Source: Myrica gale
Lineage: Eukaryota; Streptophyta; Magnoliopsida; Fagales; Myricaceae
Length of the DNA stretch: 64,000 nt
NCBI GenBank assembly: GCA_963930655.1
Contig: OZ005617.1
Coordinates: 10,914,501 to 10,978,500, forward strand
Direction: 5' to 3'
Position 1 is the first letter of the stretch. Every line of letters begins with the position of its first letter. Positions 47,991-59,408 of this stretch are shown here, one piece after another. Under the pieces are notes generated by a model. That model saw only the letters and a program-made list of their open reading frames with translations. It was not told the DNA's origin and did not search any database. The translations under genes and the position numbers were made by a program.

Positions 47991-48310
47991 AAACATCGAT
48001 CGATCGATAATGACATACGATCGATCGTCATGTCAGCTTAAGAATTCCCGCTATGCTTTTTAATCGATCGATCGTCACAAAATAAGAGATCAATCGTGAA
48101 GTACAAAACACAGATTGATCGCTCTAAGGCCTCAAAACGACGACGGATTACAGCGATCAATCGCTTCAAAAATGTTGACTTTAAAAACTTTGACTGACCA
48201 AAATTTATGGCGGTCAAATTTGGCACTATCGATCGTTTACGCATGTTTAGATGATCGATCAGTTGGATACACGTAAACGACATTGTTTGTACTCGATCGA
48301 TCTATGATCT
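47990..48310. repeat. CACTA-2 right subterminal array, inner part
   Basis: CGATCGATCG words at about 47997, 48020, 48065, 48230 and 48290, separated by the copia insertion from the outer part at 51320-52070. Confidence 0.7.
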
Positions 48311-48688
48311 TAACTATTAGGAAACAATTTTTAAACTAAAAATGACTTAATTATGAAATATTTTTTATTTATCATGTCATCTTAATACATGCCTCATACT
48401 AATATCTTATAATGAAACGCTAAATAAAGATTATATTACTAGTTTATAGCAAGTATATATAAATTAACTCTTACACTATTTTTCTATGATGCAACATGTA
48501 CAACATGAACATGTTTTCCTAAAGATTAATGATGTGTATTTGATATATTTTTATGTAATCTAAATATATACTAACATACTTTGTTTATGTATAATTTATG
48601 TGAGCAAACATTTAAACACAAAATGTTCAATCACTAATTCTCAACCACTCATTACGTATATGTAAATAGATTACAACTCCTGTGTCGA

Positions 48689-49106
48689 TCAACTATCTGT
48701 ATTCGATTGTTTATGTATATATCTATGTACATATTTTATGAAAGGATTACAACTCCTATGTCGATCAAATAATTCTTGGAGATATGAAAGGATGTCTTTT
48801 GAAGTAGCTAGGCCTTCACATTGCTTATGTAACATATTGGTCATCGAGGCCAACATATAACATCGAGCTAGTTTCGTCTGCCTCATGCCACTTATCATAA
48901 GCAACTCTTTGCTCTTGCATGACATCAGCTAAAGCAAGCTGAGGGATCTTATCCATCAGGAGATGAGCAACTTTTTCAACCGTGAGTACTATCATGAGAT
49001 TCCTCTTCCAATCAAGGAAGTTTGGCCCAGTTAACTTGTTCTCATATGAAATTCTAGATAATGGGTTCGACATAATAAATCTCCACATACTAAGAAATAA
49101 AATCAC
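48689..49106 (-). pseudogene. Copia gag start, truncated
   Basis: Begins MSNPLSRISYENKLTGPNFL after an upstream ATG and continues with DWKRNLMIVL and a DKWHEADETS segment. This is the N-terminal capsid part of copia Gag. A frameshift lies near 48880, and the frame ends at about 48689. Confidence 0.7.
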
Positions 49107-49689
49107 ATATATATAAAATCTCCATTAGTATATGGTTTTGAATAACTAATGGTACCTCCCACTGAATCACAACAACCAAAGAAAATGCAAAATATAACAT
49201 TTTATATTCAGTGTTTGCAGTGGGTATCGAGAACTTCTACCTTATGTAAACATGATCCTATATTAGTAACCATGTAACAACTTGTAAAAGTGAATAACAA
49301 CTATTCATCACAAATCCATCTCAGGTCGTATACTAACAAATATTCGTGACTCTTGATTTTCTTTTGGCCACCAATATAAACACAATCTTCATTGTTTTAG
49401 AGGACGTGTTTTGGTTAAGTGCAACCATCATCTGAGTGACATGTACTTTTGTAATGGGTTTGCATTGCTATTTTAGTCAACACCCCCACCACTCATACAC
49501 CCCCACCTATCTTCACAAGAAGCACATGGAAAAAATTATACGATCAATATTGGTGTTGACTATTTTAGTTTTAACCAACATCAACCAAATAAAATTCTCA
49601 TATACCAACAATGGAAGGCCATGAGATTGATTTTCTTGTAAAACAATCTCATTTAACACTTATATTAAATCTGTTAATTTTTTTTAGGG

Positions 49690-50245
49690 ATTTGGTCAAC
49701 CGGGTTAACCTTGACTCAGGGTTCCAGGTCCAACCCGAACCATAACCCTACGGGTTTGGCGCTAGATCCGGGTCCAACCCGGTCCAGCACCCATTAAGGG
49801 CCCACCCTATTGGGTCACACCCATGGCCCAGATCCAATCTGGCCATGGGTCGCCCATAAGGTCACGGGCAAGCCTTTTTGGCTAGGCTTGTACGACCTTT
49901 GCAGCCCATCTGCCCTTTGGCCAAGGGGCTGCTGCGCCCAGCGGCGTAGCTACCAAGGTTGGCCATGCCCAGCAAGCCATCGGCCGGCTAGGCGCTGGCA
50001 AACCCTTGTCCAGCCACCCCACAGCCTGAGGTGGTCGTGGGTAGCCGTGGGGAGCCAAAAGGCTCTACCCTGTGTACCCCAATGGGTACACGGCTGCAAC
50101 GGTAGCCTGTGGCCTCCAAGCCATGCGGTGCCATTGCTGCTGCTGCTTGGGACCACACCGGTCCTACCTGGTGTGGTTCCTAGCCAGGCAGCGCATCACT
50201 GGCTACGGTGGAGCTGCTGCATTGAGAGAAAAATGTTCTCTCCCT
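49690..50245. other. GC-rich leader of the copia element
   Basis: The 550-bp patch is about 60 percent GC in otherwise AT-rich DNA. Long open frames here (for example 49810-50250) occur on both strands and match nothing I recognise; they reflect GC bias. It lies between primer-binding site and gag. Confidence 0.5.
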
Positions 50246-51319
50246 TTTGATGTGTTTTTGCTTTGAAAAAATCAAACATCCATAACACAATACAGCCCGA
50301 AAATCAACCAATTTACAGATTCATGTCTTTTAATAGAAAACAAATGAATGAAAGGAAAACACAATTGAACACTTCAATATCAAAACCAACAACAAGAACT
50401 CTCTTTCTTTTAGAGAGTTTTCATCTCTTTTTGGTTCTCTTGCTCTTCGGGTAAACCAAAATCTTTCTCTACCATTTTTTTCTCAGCAAACACAAAGAGA
50501 AACAACAAACTTATTCTCCCTTTGTCAAACATGCTGCACACAAGATAAAACCAAGTTTGTGTCTCCCCTTTTCACATAAGAGTACAGCAAGAGAAGCCAA
50601 GTAACCCGATTTTCAATTTTTCAAAATAAAAATCACATGCTATATGATGCAGATTAACTATTAATCAACAAAAAATCGTGCTCTTTCTCATCAAATCTTA
50701 TTTGATTGTGAAGAACACGCATGTGAAGTTAGAAAGAGAAACACTAACCTGAGCTATGAGATATCACTAAATCTCAGCTTTGATACTAGTGTAAGAATCG
50801 TGCAGCGAAAATCTAGATCGTTGAAATCTAGCAGCCCAAGCACAAGTACATAACAAACAAACATACATAAACCTCTTAGGTTTAAGGATACAATAAACTA
50901 TTTGTGTTGAATACTTTCTCAACATCAGTGATCACTTCTAGAAGGTATTCATATTTTATCTCTTTCAGTGCATGTACTCTTACAGTGCACCCATTCATCT
51001 GCTTAAGGTCTTTACCTCAATGACGGAGTCCATCATCCTTTTTAATAGAGGCACAACGAGTGTAGACCTATTTGTACATAAATATGTACCTCGGTATAGA
51101 ACAACTGTCAAGTGAACAAGGAACCGAAAAGTCATACTCTCCGTCTTTTGATTCATTAATCACCAGCGTGACTTTTCTACAATTTCACTTAACAATATAA
51201 CTGTGTAACATCTCATGTTACAACATTATACCCAATAAGTAATAAATACATGTGACGATAAAAGAAATAATTATCTCATAATTTTTCTAATAACTGGTTT
51301 TGAAGGCATATTTCCAACA

Positions 51320-52070
51320 AAATGACGATCGATCGCCAAGGGGGCGATGGGAACAAAAGTTGCAAAACAGGCTCCAAATGACCCCAAATTGATCCCTAAA
51401 CAATCCTAAACTCCTAACACAAACATTAACACTAAAAAATTAACTCTTACGGAGCTAAATCGATCATATAGCAAACTAAACTAAAATCCTATTTAACACC
51501 GCTTAAAACACAAAATAACTGCGTACTTTTTTTGTAGATGACAATGGAGGACAATGCAAGATGAAATGGCTAGTTGAAGGTTGAGAGGATTTGTGAGATT
51601 TTACAAGTGATAACCAGGGAAAATGGCCTTCGGCGGTTTTCATAACATCACTCGAGCCAATCGATCAGCTGTTCCATCGATCCATCACCTGATTTTTCAA
51701 CACTTGGCATACTACCATTTGTTGACATACTAATCGATCGGTCTTGTCAACGATCGAATGAAGATTCAAATAAGTGATGGTTACGCTCCTGATCGATCGA
51801 ATGTTCAACCGATCGATTACCTATTTTTTAACACGTGGCACACTTTCATTCGATGACGTCCCGATCGATCATTTGTTCATACTGATCGATCGACAGTTTG
51901 AAATCCTAACGATTAAGCTACACTATCGATCGATCGAATTGTGTTAACACGTGTTTGTATGTCATTCGTTGCTTGATAAACGATGATGTGACACTTACCT
52001 GTTGAGCTCGGCGTGTGCCACATGTCCAATCATTTTCGATCGATCAGCGATATAATCGATCGGTTGGTGA
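51320..52070. repeat. CACTA-2 right subterminal array, outer part, and promoter/first exon region
   Basis: CGATCGATCG words at about 51327, 51660, 51735, 51795, 51860, 51925 and 52030. The stretch 51330-51640 matches, inverted, 58860-59165 of CACTA-3. It includes a minus-strand 5' splice site (about 51535) and is probably the transposase gene's leader exon. Confidence 0.65.
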
Positions 52071-52586
52071 TGAATATTTTCGTCACAAAAAAATTATTTA
52101 TAGTGACCAAATATCCATTTCGTCACCAATAATAGCTTTAGTGACGAAATTTATGACGCAAAATATTAAATAATCCATTTTTAGAGACGAAAATAGCATT
52201 TCGTCACTAATAATGGACTTTTAGTGACGAAATGAATTTCGTCACTAAATGTCAAATTTCTAGTAGTGATTGAACTAGTTTATGTCATTTTAAAGTGCGA
52301 AAGATGATTTATATTACATGGAGATATTTTCGAGTGAAAGAAAAGGAAGACGGGTTAAGATATTCTCATACATGCATAATTCTTCATTCCAATCTAGAAG
52401 GATATGACTTAGGATAATGATTCAGTTGCTCTTTGTAGTTTATGCATGTTGTGATTTTAAGCTACTTGCTTGCAGGTTTAAGTGATGATTAGAACTGTGA
52501 ATCGAAATATCCGTTTTTCACTCTTTTGGATCTCAATTTTCTTCGAAAATTTATGGCTTCTATAACTAAAATGTATTGTGTGCAGA

Positions 52587-55500
52587 ATGGCTGGAATAAA
52601 TATAGGTCAATGGCTGAGTCTTCTATTATTTGCACTCCTATTCCTCAAAATAGAAGGCTTTAATGTAAAAATTACATATGTCAAGAATGCGGTAGCAAAA
52701 GGAGCTGGTGAGAACCTTCTTCCAAAATAAATCAATTGAAATTGATCGTGTTTTCTATTCCTTTCGGATTTAAATCCTCTCCCATAAATATTAAACTCTT
52801 TCAAATCTCCATTTGGTTAAGCTGTAAAATTTGTCTTATTCTGCAGTTTGTTTGGATGGAAGTCCTCCAGCTTATCACTGGGATAAGGGAGTTGGTGCTG
52901 GAGTGAACAATTGGTTGGTTCACATTGAGGTTTGTCCTTTTGTTCTAACCTATTTAACAGCTTGTTATTTATTTATTTATTTATCAAAATACCTCATGTG
53001 TTTCATAAACTTTAAAGATAAACAAACACAAACCAAAAACAGTCAAGGAGGGTTAAACCCTTCATACAGCCTGGACTTTGATTCTAGTTGCTCAGGATCA
53101 AAGGGGTATTCGCCAGAACAAACTCTAGTGGCAGCCAAACGAGCAAGTTTAACAGATTGTTACGCGAGGAAACAGTTGATTTAACAGATTTGGTTTGCTA
53201 TTTTACTTTTCTACCTAGCAAATTCAAAGTTGAATTATTTTCTTGTGTTATGGAAGGATCATATAATATTTCACTTTGTTCATATCTTTCTGTTTTATTT
53301 AGTTTGTCTTGCTATCATCTTGTTGTTTGCACTTTTTCATAGGGGGGTGCATGGTGCAATAATGACACCTCGTGCCTTTCTCGTAAGAACACTAGTCTTG
53401 GTTCATCTAGGCAAATGGTCAAGGAAGTCGCTTTCTCTGGCATGCTGAGTAAATTTCAAAAGTTCAATCCTGGTATGACTTAATTGTTCATTGATTTAGT
53501 AAGCTTTTTCTGCTAACTTAAAATTCATTCTCCTGTTGTTCCCTTCTAACAAGATCAATTGATTCTGTTTTAATATCCAGACTTTTACAACTGGAACAGA
53601 ATCAAGGTTAGGTACTGTGATGGGGCGTCATTTACTGGTGATGTGGAAGCAGTCAATCCAGTAAGTTATCTGGAATTCATTGAAAATTTGAAGTTTTACT
53701 GTTGTGGGGGAACCTGGTTCATGTGTATGCTTTGTTTTTACTTTTGCTTTGTTGGTCAGTTTTTGATTAAATAACAATTTGAGCAGGCTACTAATCTTCA
53801 CTTCAGGGGAGCAAGGGTTTGGTTTGCTGTCATTGAGGATCTGTTATCAAAGGGAATGAGAAATGCTGAAAATGTATATCCCTACATTTTGTCGATTTTA
53901 ACACTCCTATAATCCTCATTCCTATAACTTCTTAGGATTTGTGACTGCAGGCTATTCTCTCTGGTTGTTCGGCTGGTGGATTGACGTCTATTTTGCATTG
54001 TGATAGTTTCAGAGCTCTCGTACCTGTACGTGCTAAAGTTAAATGTCTGTCTGATGCTGGTTACTTTATCAATGCGTAAGATCTTAAACTTCCCATACAA
54101 TCCTTATTTCATATTCTAAACAGTATAACAGTCTAAGAGCTGTTTAAGTTATACATTTTTGTAATTTGACATTATCACATTATGTAACAGGAAGGATGTT
54201 TCTGGAGCACAACACATTGAAGCATTTTATAGTGAAGTGGTTGCAACACATGTATTCATGCTCTCTTTCTCTCTCTCTCTCTCTCTCTCTGAGATGATTA
54301 ACGTTCGTTTTGCAACTTTTTGGTTTTTACTTTCTGTTGTGCTATCAATAGGAAGTTTATCTTCTGGTTCTTTCTTCCATCACCTACACACATTCAAGAG
54401 TTTATCTTGGCAATATGTAAAGCAAGACATATTTGCCTGATTCTCAATGTATTTATGTATTTATTTGGTGTAGGGTTCAGCAAAGAGTTTGCCGCAATCA
54501 TGCACTTCAAAAATGAGACCAGGGTTGGTAAGTAGATCTCCTAATGTATTCGTGTTACACCTCACTATTTCCTCTTCAATGGAACCAATGCCTTCGACTA
54601 CAAAATTGCAGTGCTTCTTTCCCCAAAATGTGGCACAGCAAATCCACACACCAATCTTCTTCGTGAATGCAGCCTATGATTCATGGCAGGTAAGCTCATC
54701 TATTGGGTGTTTATGACGACCTTTTGTAGCAATTCCTTGAAGGTTTGCATGTCAGTGCGCCATTCTTCCTCTGGTTCTGATCTCTTGCCAGAAAATTTTG
54801 ACACTTCCCATCGAATTTTTACTACTATTTTTCCATGGCTTAATTCATTAAATTAAGTTTAAATCGAAAAATAGGAAACTTGCCACATTTACTAGGTTTA
54901 AGAAGTATGAAAATCTTCTAGACATAGAATCTTACTTGCGGATGACCTATATATCCTTTGATACCAGTACATTTCCCGTTCCAAACAGGTATATGGAAAG
55001 GGGAATAAAGTCGGACAACTGTGTTTCTTATGAGAGGATATACACTTCTTAAGCAACACAACGGATGTAATCTGAACCTTAAAGAGCCAACATCAAATGT
55101 CTTCTATAATATCTTATGCTTGATGCTATAGTTGGTCAGTCTCCACTGACTTGGGGGGAAAAAAAGTCAGTTTTGACTGGAACTATTAATCTCTTATTTA
55201 CTTCATTTCATTGTTGCTTGTTAAAGTTGAAGCCTAACGCCAACCATAATCCACCCCACTTCTTCGCCACCTAATCCAAGTCATGGAACCGATAGTGATT
55301 TGTTCTTGTTCTCTAGAAACTTTCTCTTTTGTCGCCCCTTATTGAAATTTGATCTGGTTAACACCAATAGAGTGGTGGTCCTGTCTGGTAAAGAGTTTTA
55401 CTTCATGTTGCCTACTTTGCATTCTGTTAAGGCAACCTTTATTCTAGAGGAAGGTCTAATAAGTCTTTATTTATTTATTTAGACATCCAGAATGCCGGAC

Positions 55501-56544
55501 CACTGGGTTGTGAAGATGGTTTACCCACCTTCAATAGCCTCATGTGACTTTTTTCTCAGCAAATATGTCACGTCATTAAATTCTGATGATAGACATTATA
55601 ATATAGAAATGAAGTTCTATTCTTTGAACTTCTGAATACTAATTTCATAATGTTCTCTTATGCCTCTAGTGCCTGACTGATTGTTCTCGTAGATTAAAAA
55701 TATTTTGGCACCGGGTGTTGCTGATCCCCATGGCTTCTGGCATAGCTGCAAACTTGATATAAAGAACTGCTCCCGAAGTCAAATCACAACCATGCAAGGT
55801 GAATACCAGAAGCTTTGTTTATATCCATAAGTAACATTTATAAGGGTCTTGAAACACTTTTTAAATCCTAATGCGGTGTTAGCTTGTTTTGCATTTTTTT
55901 ACTTCTTTGATTTCCTTTTCTTGGGAAGAGGGTAAGTGTGAGAAATTTGGTGATCTGGGAATTGTGTCAAATTATCAGCAAAGGACTACACGTACTGGGT
56001 TTCTTTCTGGCTGACTCTGTCTCCCATTTCAACAAAAGCTTTTAGGCACCTACCTATAATGTTCATAAGGGTATATAAATTATTATTACAACTGGTTTCT
56101 GAAAATTTTGCTTCCTATCATGATGTGAACGTCCAGATTTCAGGCTGCAATTTGTAAGTGCATTGAATGGACTAGGCACCTCTTCATCTAGAGGATTATT
56201 TATAGACGCTTGCTACGCCCACTGCCAAACCGAAATGCAGGAGACATGGTTAAGAGATGATTCTCCGTTGCTGGGTGGAATGGTAAGATGCAGCTTTATT
56301 TTCTCCTGTTGTTTCTCATTTTATTGATGGAAACATTTTCTTGTTCTGGTTGTAGATGTTTCACTTTTTGCTTTTCCCTCTTTCGCTCTGCAAACACTAA
56401 TTCTATTTTTGTATGCAACACGTTCCGCAGACAATTTCAAAGGCAGTTGGAGACTGGTTTTATGACCGAAGGCTCTTCCAAAAGATTGATTGCCCTTACC
56501 CTAGCAATCCCACTTGCCATAATGATAGGTCAAAGCCAGTATAA
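52587..56544 (+). CDS. Pectin acetylesterase PAE2 (12 coding exons, 394 aa)
   Basis: Tandem paralogue of PAE1 with identical exon phases. Exons: 52587-52707, 52847-52929, 53343-53472, 53581-53660, 53787-53873, 53951-54075, 54191-54251, 54474-54527, 54612-54689, 55693-55798, 56137-56282, 56431-56544. The frame is open (1185 nt). It keeps the signal peptide, Ser174 (GCSAGG), Asp270 and His337. It differs at family-conserved sites: GGGW is GGAW (residue 71), KNTRLG is KNTSLG, and CPYPCNPTC is CPYPSNPTC (residue 382). The last residues are replaced (NDRSKPV instead of [12 protein letters not shown]), because homology to PAE1 ends at 56522. It is therefore likely a secreted pectin deacetylase with weakened or altered activity, or a gene starting to decay. 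Confidence 0.9.
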
Positions 56545-56880
56545 TTGAGACAGTATTCTCTTTTGGTCAGACTTGTACCTCAAATATTGGATAAATTTCT
56601 GATATCTATTTATCCTTTTCCGGGTGTTTTAATAAGCCAGCTTTACAACGTAGAAACTAAAGGCAAAGACTCTTAACTATAACAATAAAAATAGAACGTG
56701 GGAATGTGGAATGTGGAATCCCCAGCAATCCATCGTGGAGCATGTAGTCCCCAAATAACGGGCCCAAACCTACGTGACTCAAATAACAACTAATAATGTG
56801 AACAATTCAAAACAGAGTAACAGAGTAATCCAAGATTTTCTCCAACAGCTAACTGACCCAGTCACCCACCTTCCTCCCTA
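56545..56880. other. DNA downstream of PAE2
   Basis: AT-rich. It has no similarity to the PAE1 3' flank and no gene. It runs into the gypsy gag remnant. Confidence 0.4.
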
Positions 56881-56884
56881 GCAA

Positions 56885-57985
56885 TTCGCCCACTCCCTAT
56901 CCCAAAGTATTTGGGATTTGGTTTGCTACTCCTCTCCTAACGACAAGGCATCCACTGTCGATCAACACTATAACATTATAATGACTGATCTTAGCTGTCA
57001 CCCGCATGGTTCTTGGGGTTGTCCACCCCGTCAAAGCATGCACAATAATCTCAGGTTCCGGTTCTAATGGTTGCTCTTCTCCCTGGTTGTTCTCTACGGG
57101 TTGTTGCTCCACAATTTCTTCACACATGAAATTATCCGTCCTTGTTTGTCCTTCTAGCAACAAGAGTTGTGGCCGTTGACACCTATGTCTCGCCGTGAAA
57201 CTCTCGTTACAATTGAAACATAGATCTTGTGCCCTCCGTCGCTGCATCTCATCCCATGATAACCTTCGCACTAGAGCAGGAGGAGATGTAGGCACAGTAG
57301 GTGCACTCCGAGCTGCTGGAGGAAGAGCGAGCGGCCCTCGTGCTGGTAGAGGTGGTCTCATAAACCTCCTCTGTCGTGTGAGCCGGTCGTCTCTCATTTT
57401 TGCCAAATTGATAGCGTCCTTCAGTGTTTGCGGGTTGAACATACGAATGTCTTCAGCAATCTCGTTCTTCAAACTACCCATAAACGTTCCTACCGGTGCT
57501 TTTTGGGTCCATCTCCGCACTTTGTTTCCCAACCGTTCAAACTCTCTTTGATACTCCTTTAGAGATCCTATCTACCTAACTCGTGACAGGGCCTCATTAA
57601 AATCCTCATAGTCGGAGGGTCCAAATCGCGCCCATAATTCATCTTCAAACACATCCCAAGTCAATGCTCTTCCTTCCATTGTGTTGTGAACACATTGCCA
57701 CCACGGGTTCGCTTCTCCTTCCAAATGGAAGGATGCCAAAGAATTGCTTTACACAATGAGCCATTTAGTAGGGTCGTCATCTAAGTATCGCGGAAATTCA
57801 AGCTTCGCCATTTTGGACGAAAAAGTCTGTGGTTGTCCACCCATATGTTCTCAATTACAATTGTGACTGATGATACTTAAGCTTTCCTTGAGTGAGTGCA
57901 ATGCTTCAGATATACGGGTCATTGAGTCCTCTAAATGATGTAGCTTGTCAGCTACGCCTAACTCCATACGGTGTATTCCTTCTTG
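56885..57985 (-). pseudogene. Ty3/gypsy gag-protease remnant
   Basis: On the minus strand: a coiled-coil N-terminus (about 57985-57850, VADKLHHLEDSMTRISEALH), a capsid region with FPRYLDDDPTKW and TWDVFEDELWARFGP (57810-57640), then an open 211-aa stretch (57532-56897). That stretch has a CCHC-type knuckle CFNCNESFTARHRC and a protease-like VIVLIDSG. There are at least two in-frame stops upstream. It breaks off at about 57990 where copia LTR sequence starts. No LTR was found. Confidence 0.8.
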
Positions 57986-57989
57986 AACG

Positions 57990-58326
57990 TAACATATGCT
58001 GACTTTTGTGTACAATCGAGATTTTGATGATTTCAATAAATGGATCAAGTTTATAAAATGGACATCTTCAAAGACAAAGACGACTTGATGAAAGAGCCAA
58101 AGACTTGAAGAAAGAAGAACAAGAAGATGCAAGGAGCTCAAAGTGAAGTTTCAAGACCTTAGGATATAATCCTTGTAACTCTTTGTTTCACTTTTGACAA
58201 GAATTATGAATCACACTTGCATAAACCGTTTTACCTTTTGTTTGAAAGATTAAAATGTTTTTAAAGGTTTCAAAACACCCCAAATATATTCTCAAACCTT
58301 TTATATCCTTATGGGAAGTAAACCTT
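57990..58326 (+). mobile_element. Partial copia LTR (5' part)
   Basis: Homologous, in inverse orientation, to the right LTR of the copia element at 19173-20384 (matching about 20050-20380). It starts near TGACTTTTGTGTACAATC and is cut by CACTA-3 at 58327. Confidence 0.7.
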
Positions 58327-59408
58327 CACTACAAAAAAATTGACTTATAGTGACAAAATTTTTCGTCACTAAAAAAGGGTTTTTTGTGGCGAAACTTTTG
58401 TTTGTCACGAATTTCGTCACTAAAAGTCCTTTCTGTGACGAAATAAATTTTTTGTCACTAAAAGGTAATGTTTTGGCCGATCGATCGGTTATACAACTAT
58501 CGATCGGTCTTTTGTGACAAGAAACTCCGTCACAAAATGTTAAATCTTTTGGCGACTACTTTAAGTCGTCACGCTTAACGTTTGATCAATGATTATGCCA
58601 TGATTGATCGGTGACGAATCGACACTTAGTGAAAACTGACGATCGATCGTTGCCTCCTGACATTGGAAAATGCGAATCGTCGATTGATCGGGAAGCGTAA
58701 CCGTCATTTTTTTCGAATCCACGATCGATCGTTATAATGAGCGGTCGATCGAGCCTGCAAGCGAATGAGAGTTCGCCACGTGTAAAAAAATAAGCGATCG
58801 ATCATCTAAAAGACTAACGATCGATCGGAGAAAATGATGAACGATTATATGAAACCGGCAAATCATTTTTACCGGTTATCTCTCACGAATTTTCTCGAAT
58901 CCTCTCAAACTTCACGGAACCATTTGGTGAGGCATTACCTTCCAAAGTGCGCGAAATCATTTCCTGTTATCATCTACATCAAAGGTACGTAGTTATATTA
59001 TTTTTAAGAGATATTAAGTTGTTTTAAATGAGGTTTTAGTTTACATTTTTTTAAATTTGCTATATCCTTCATTTAGGTCCGTAAATTGTATTTATTTTTG
59101 TGTTAATGTATATTTTTGGCGTTTAGGATTGTTTAACGATCATTTGGGGCTGATTTTGAGCGTCAGTGCATTTTCGTATAAACACCGACTGATCGCATTT
59201 AACAGCGATCGATCGTGTTGTAGAAGGTGAGTCAAACGATTGATCGTCTAAAGTAGACGATCAATCGGTTATGATTATTTAGCGACCGATCGATACTGTA
59301 TGTATCAATGAATCGGTAACTGAAACAGTGAGTTTCAAATTTAATGATGATCGATCACTGTAATTGACGATCGATCATCTTAGTTACCGATCAATCGGTA
59401 ATTGATGA
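58327..59408 (+). mobile_element. CACTA-3, one end only, transposase-promoter side
   Basis: Starts CACTACAAAAAAATTGACTT, followed by TTTCGTCACTAAA and CGATCGATCG arrays (58480-58830 and 59170-59400). It is the same family as CACTA-2 but reversed: its left end matches CACTA-2's right end. A leader exon with a donor (AAAG|GTACGT, about 58984) is present. It is interrupted at 59409 by gypsy element E. The other end is not in the window. Confidence 0.85.

Larger units (their letters stand above)
48320..51319 (-). mobile_element. Ty1/copia element, truncated, nested in CACTA-2
   Basis: Minus-strand orientation. The 5' LTR is 50790-51319 (530 bp), starting TGTTGGAAATATGCC when read on the minus strand. 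A reversed primer-binding site (GCTTTGATACTA, 50777-50788) follows, then a leader and the gag start (49106 down). pol and the 3' LTR are absent; the left edge near 48320 is approximate. AAAATGAC occurs on both sides (48338 and 51320 region) and may be a relic of the TSD. Confidence 0.75.
41524..52268 (-). mobile_element. CACTA-2 (En/Spm superfamily), 10.7 kb, in the PAE2 5'-UTR intron
   Basis: TIRs CACTACAAAAAAATATGACT at left and TTTCTAGTAGTG at right, with a perfect 3-bp TSD ATT (41521-41523 and 52269-52271). The PAE1 intron at about 33877 shows the uninterrupted site. Subterminal repeats are CGATCGATCG-type and TTTCGTCACTAAA-type. On the minus strand it has a Ptta gene (42570-44223) and a TNP2-type transposase (about 44290-47990), both broken. 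A truncated copia element sits inside (about 48320-51319). Confidence 0.95.
39720..52505 (+). other. PAE2 5'-UTR exons, with a 12.4-kb intron
   Basis: Donor at 39812 (AAG|GTACAG), exon 40028-40118 (acceptor TTTGCAG, donor CAG|GTTAG), next acceptor at 52475 (TTGCAG). The intron 40119-52475 equals the 1.36-kb PAE1 intron plus CACTA-2 and a small MITE-like insertion. If the long intron is not spliced, transcription might begin nearer the coding exons. Confidence 0.5.
39170..56522 (+). repeat. Tandem duplication, copy 2 (interrupted by CACTA-2)
   Basis: Homologous to 31430-38005, in the same orientation, split at 41524-52268 by CACTA-2. It lacks the TRIM and has a 226-bp insertion inside the shared SINE. 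Similarity stops at 56522, inside the last coding exon. Confidence 0.85.

Noticed and set aside
49810-50250. 146-aa open frame in a GC-rich patch
   Set aside because: Open frames occur on both strands because of high GC; no domain is recognised, and it lies in a copia leader.
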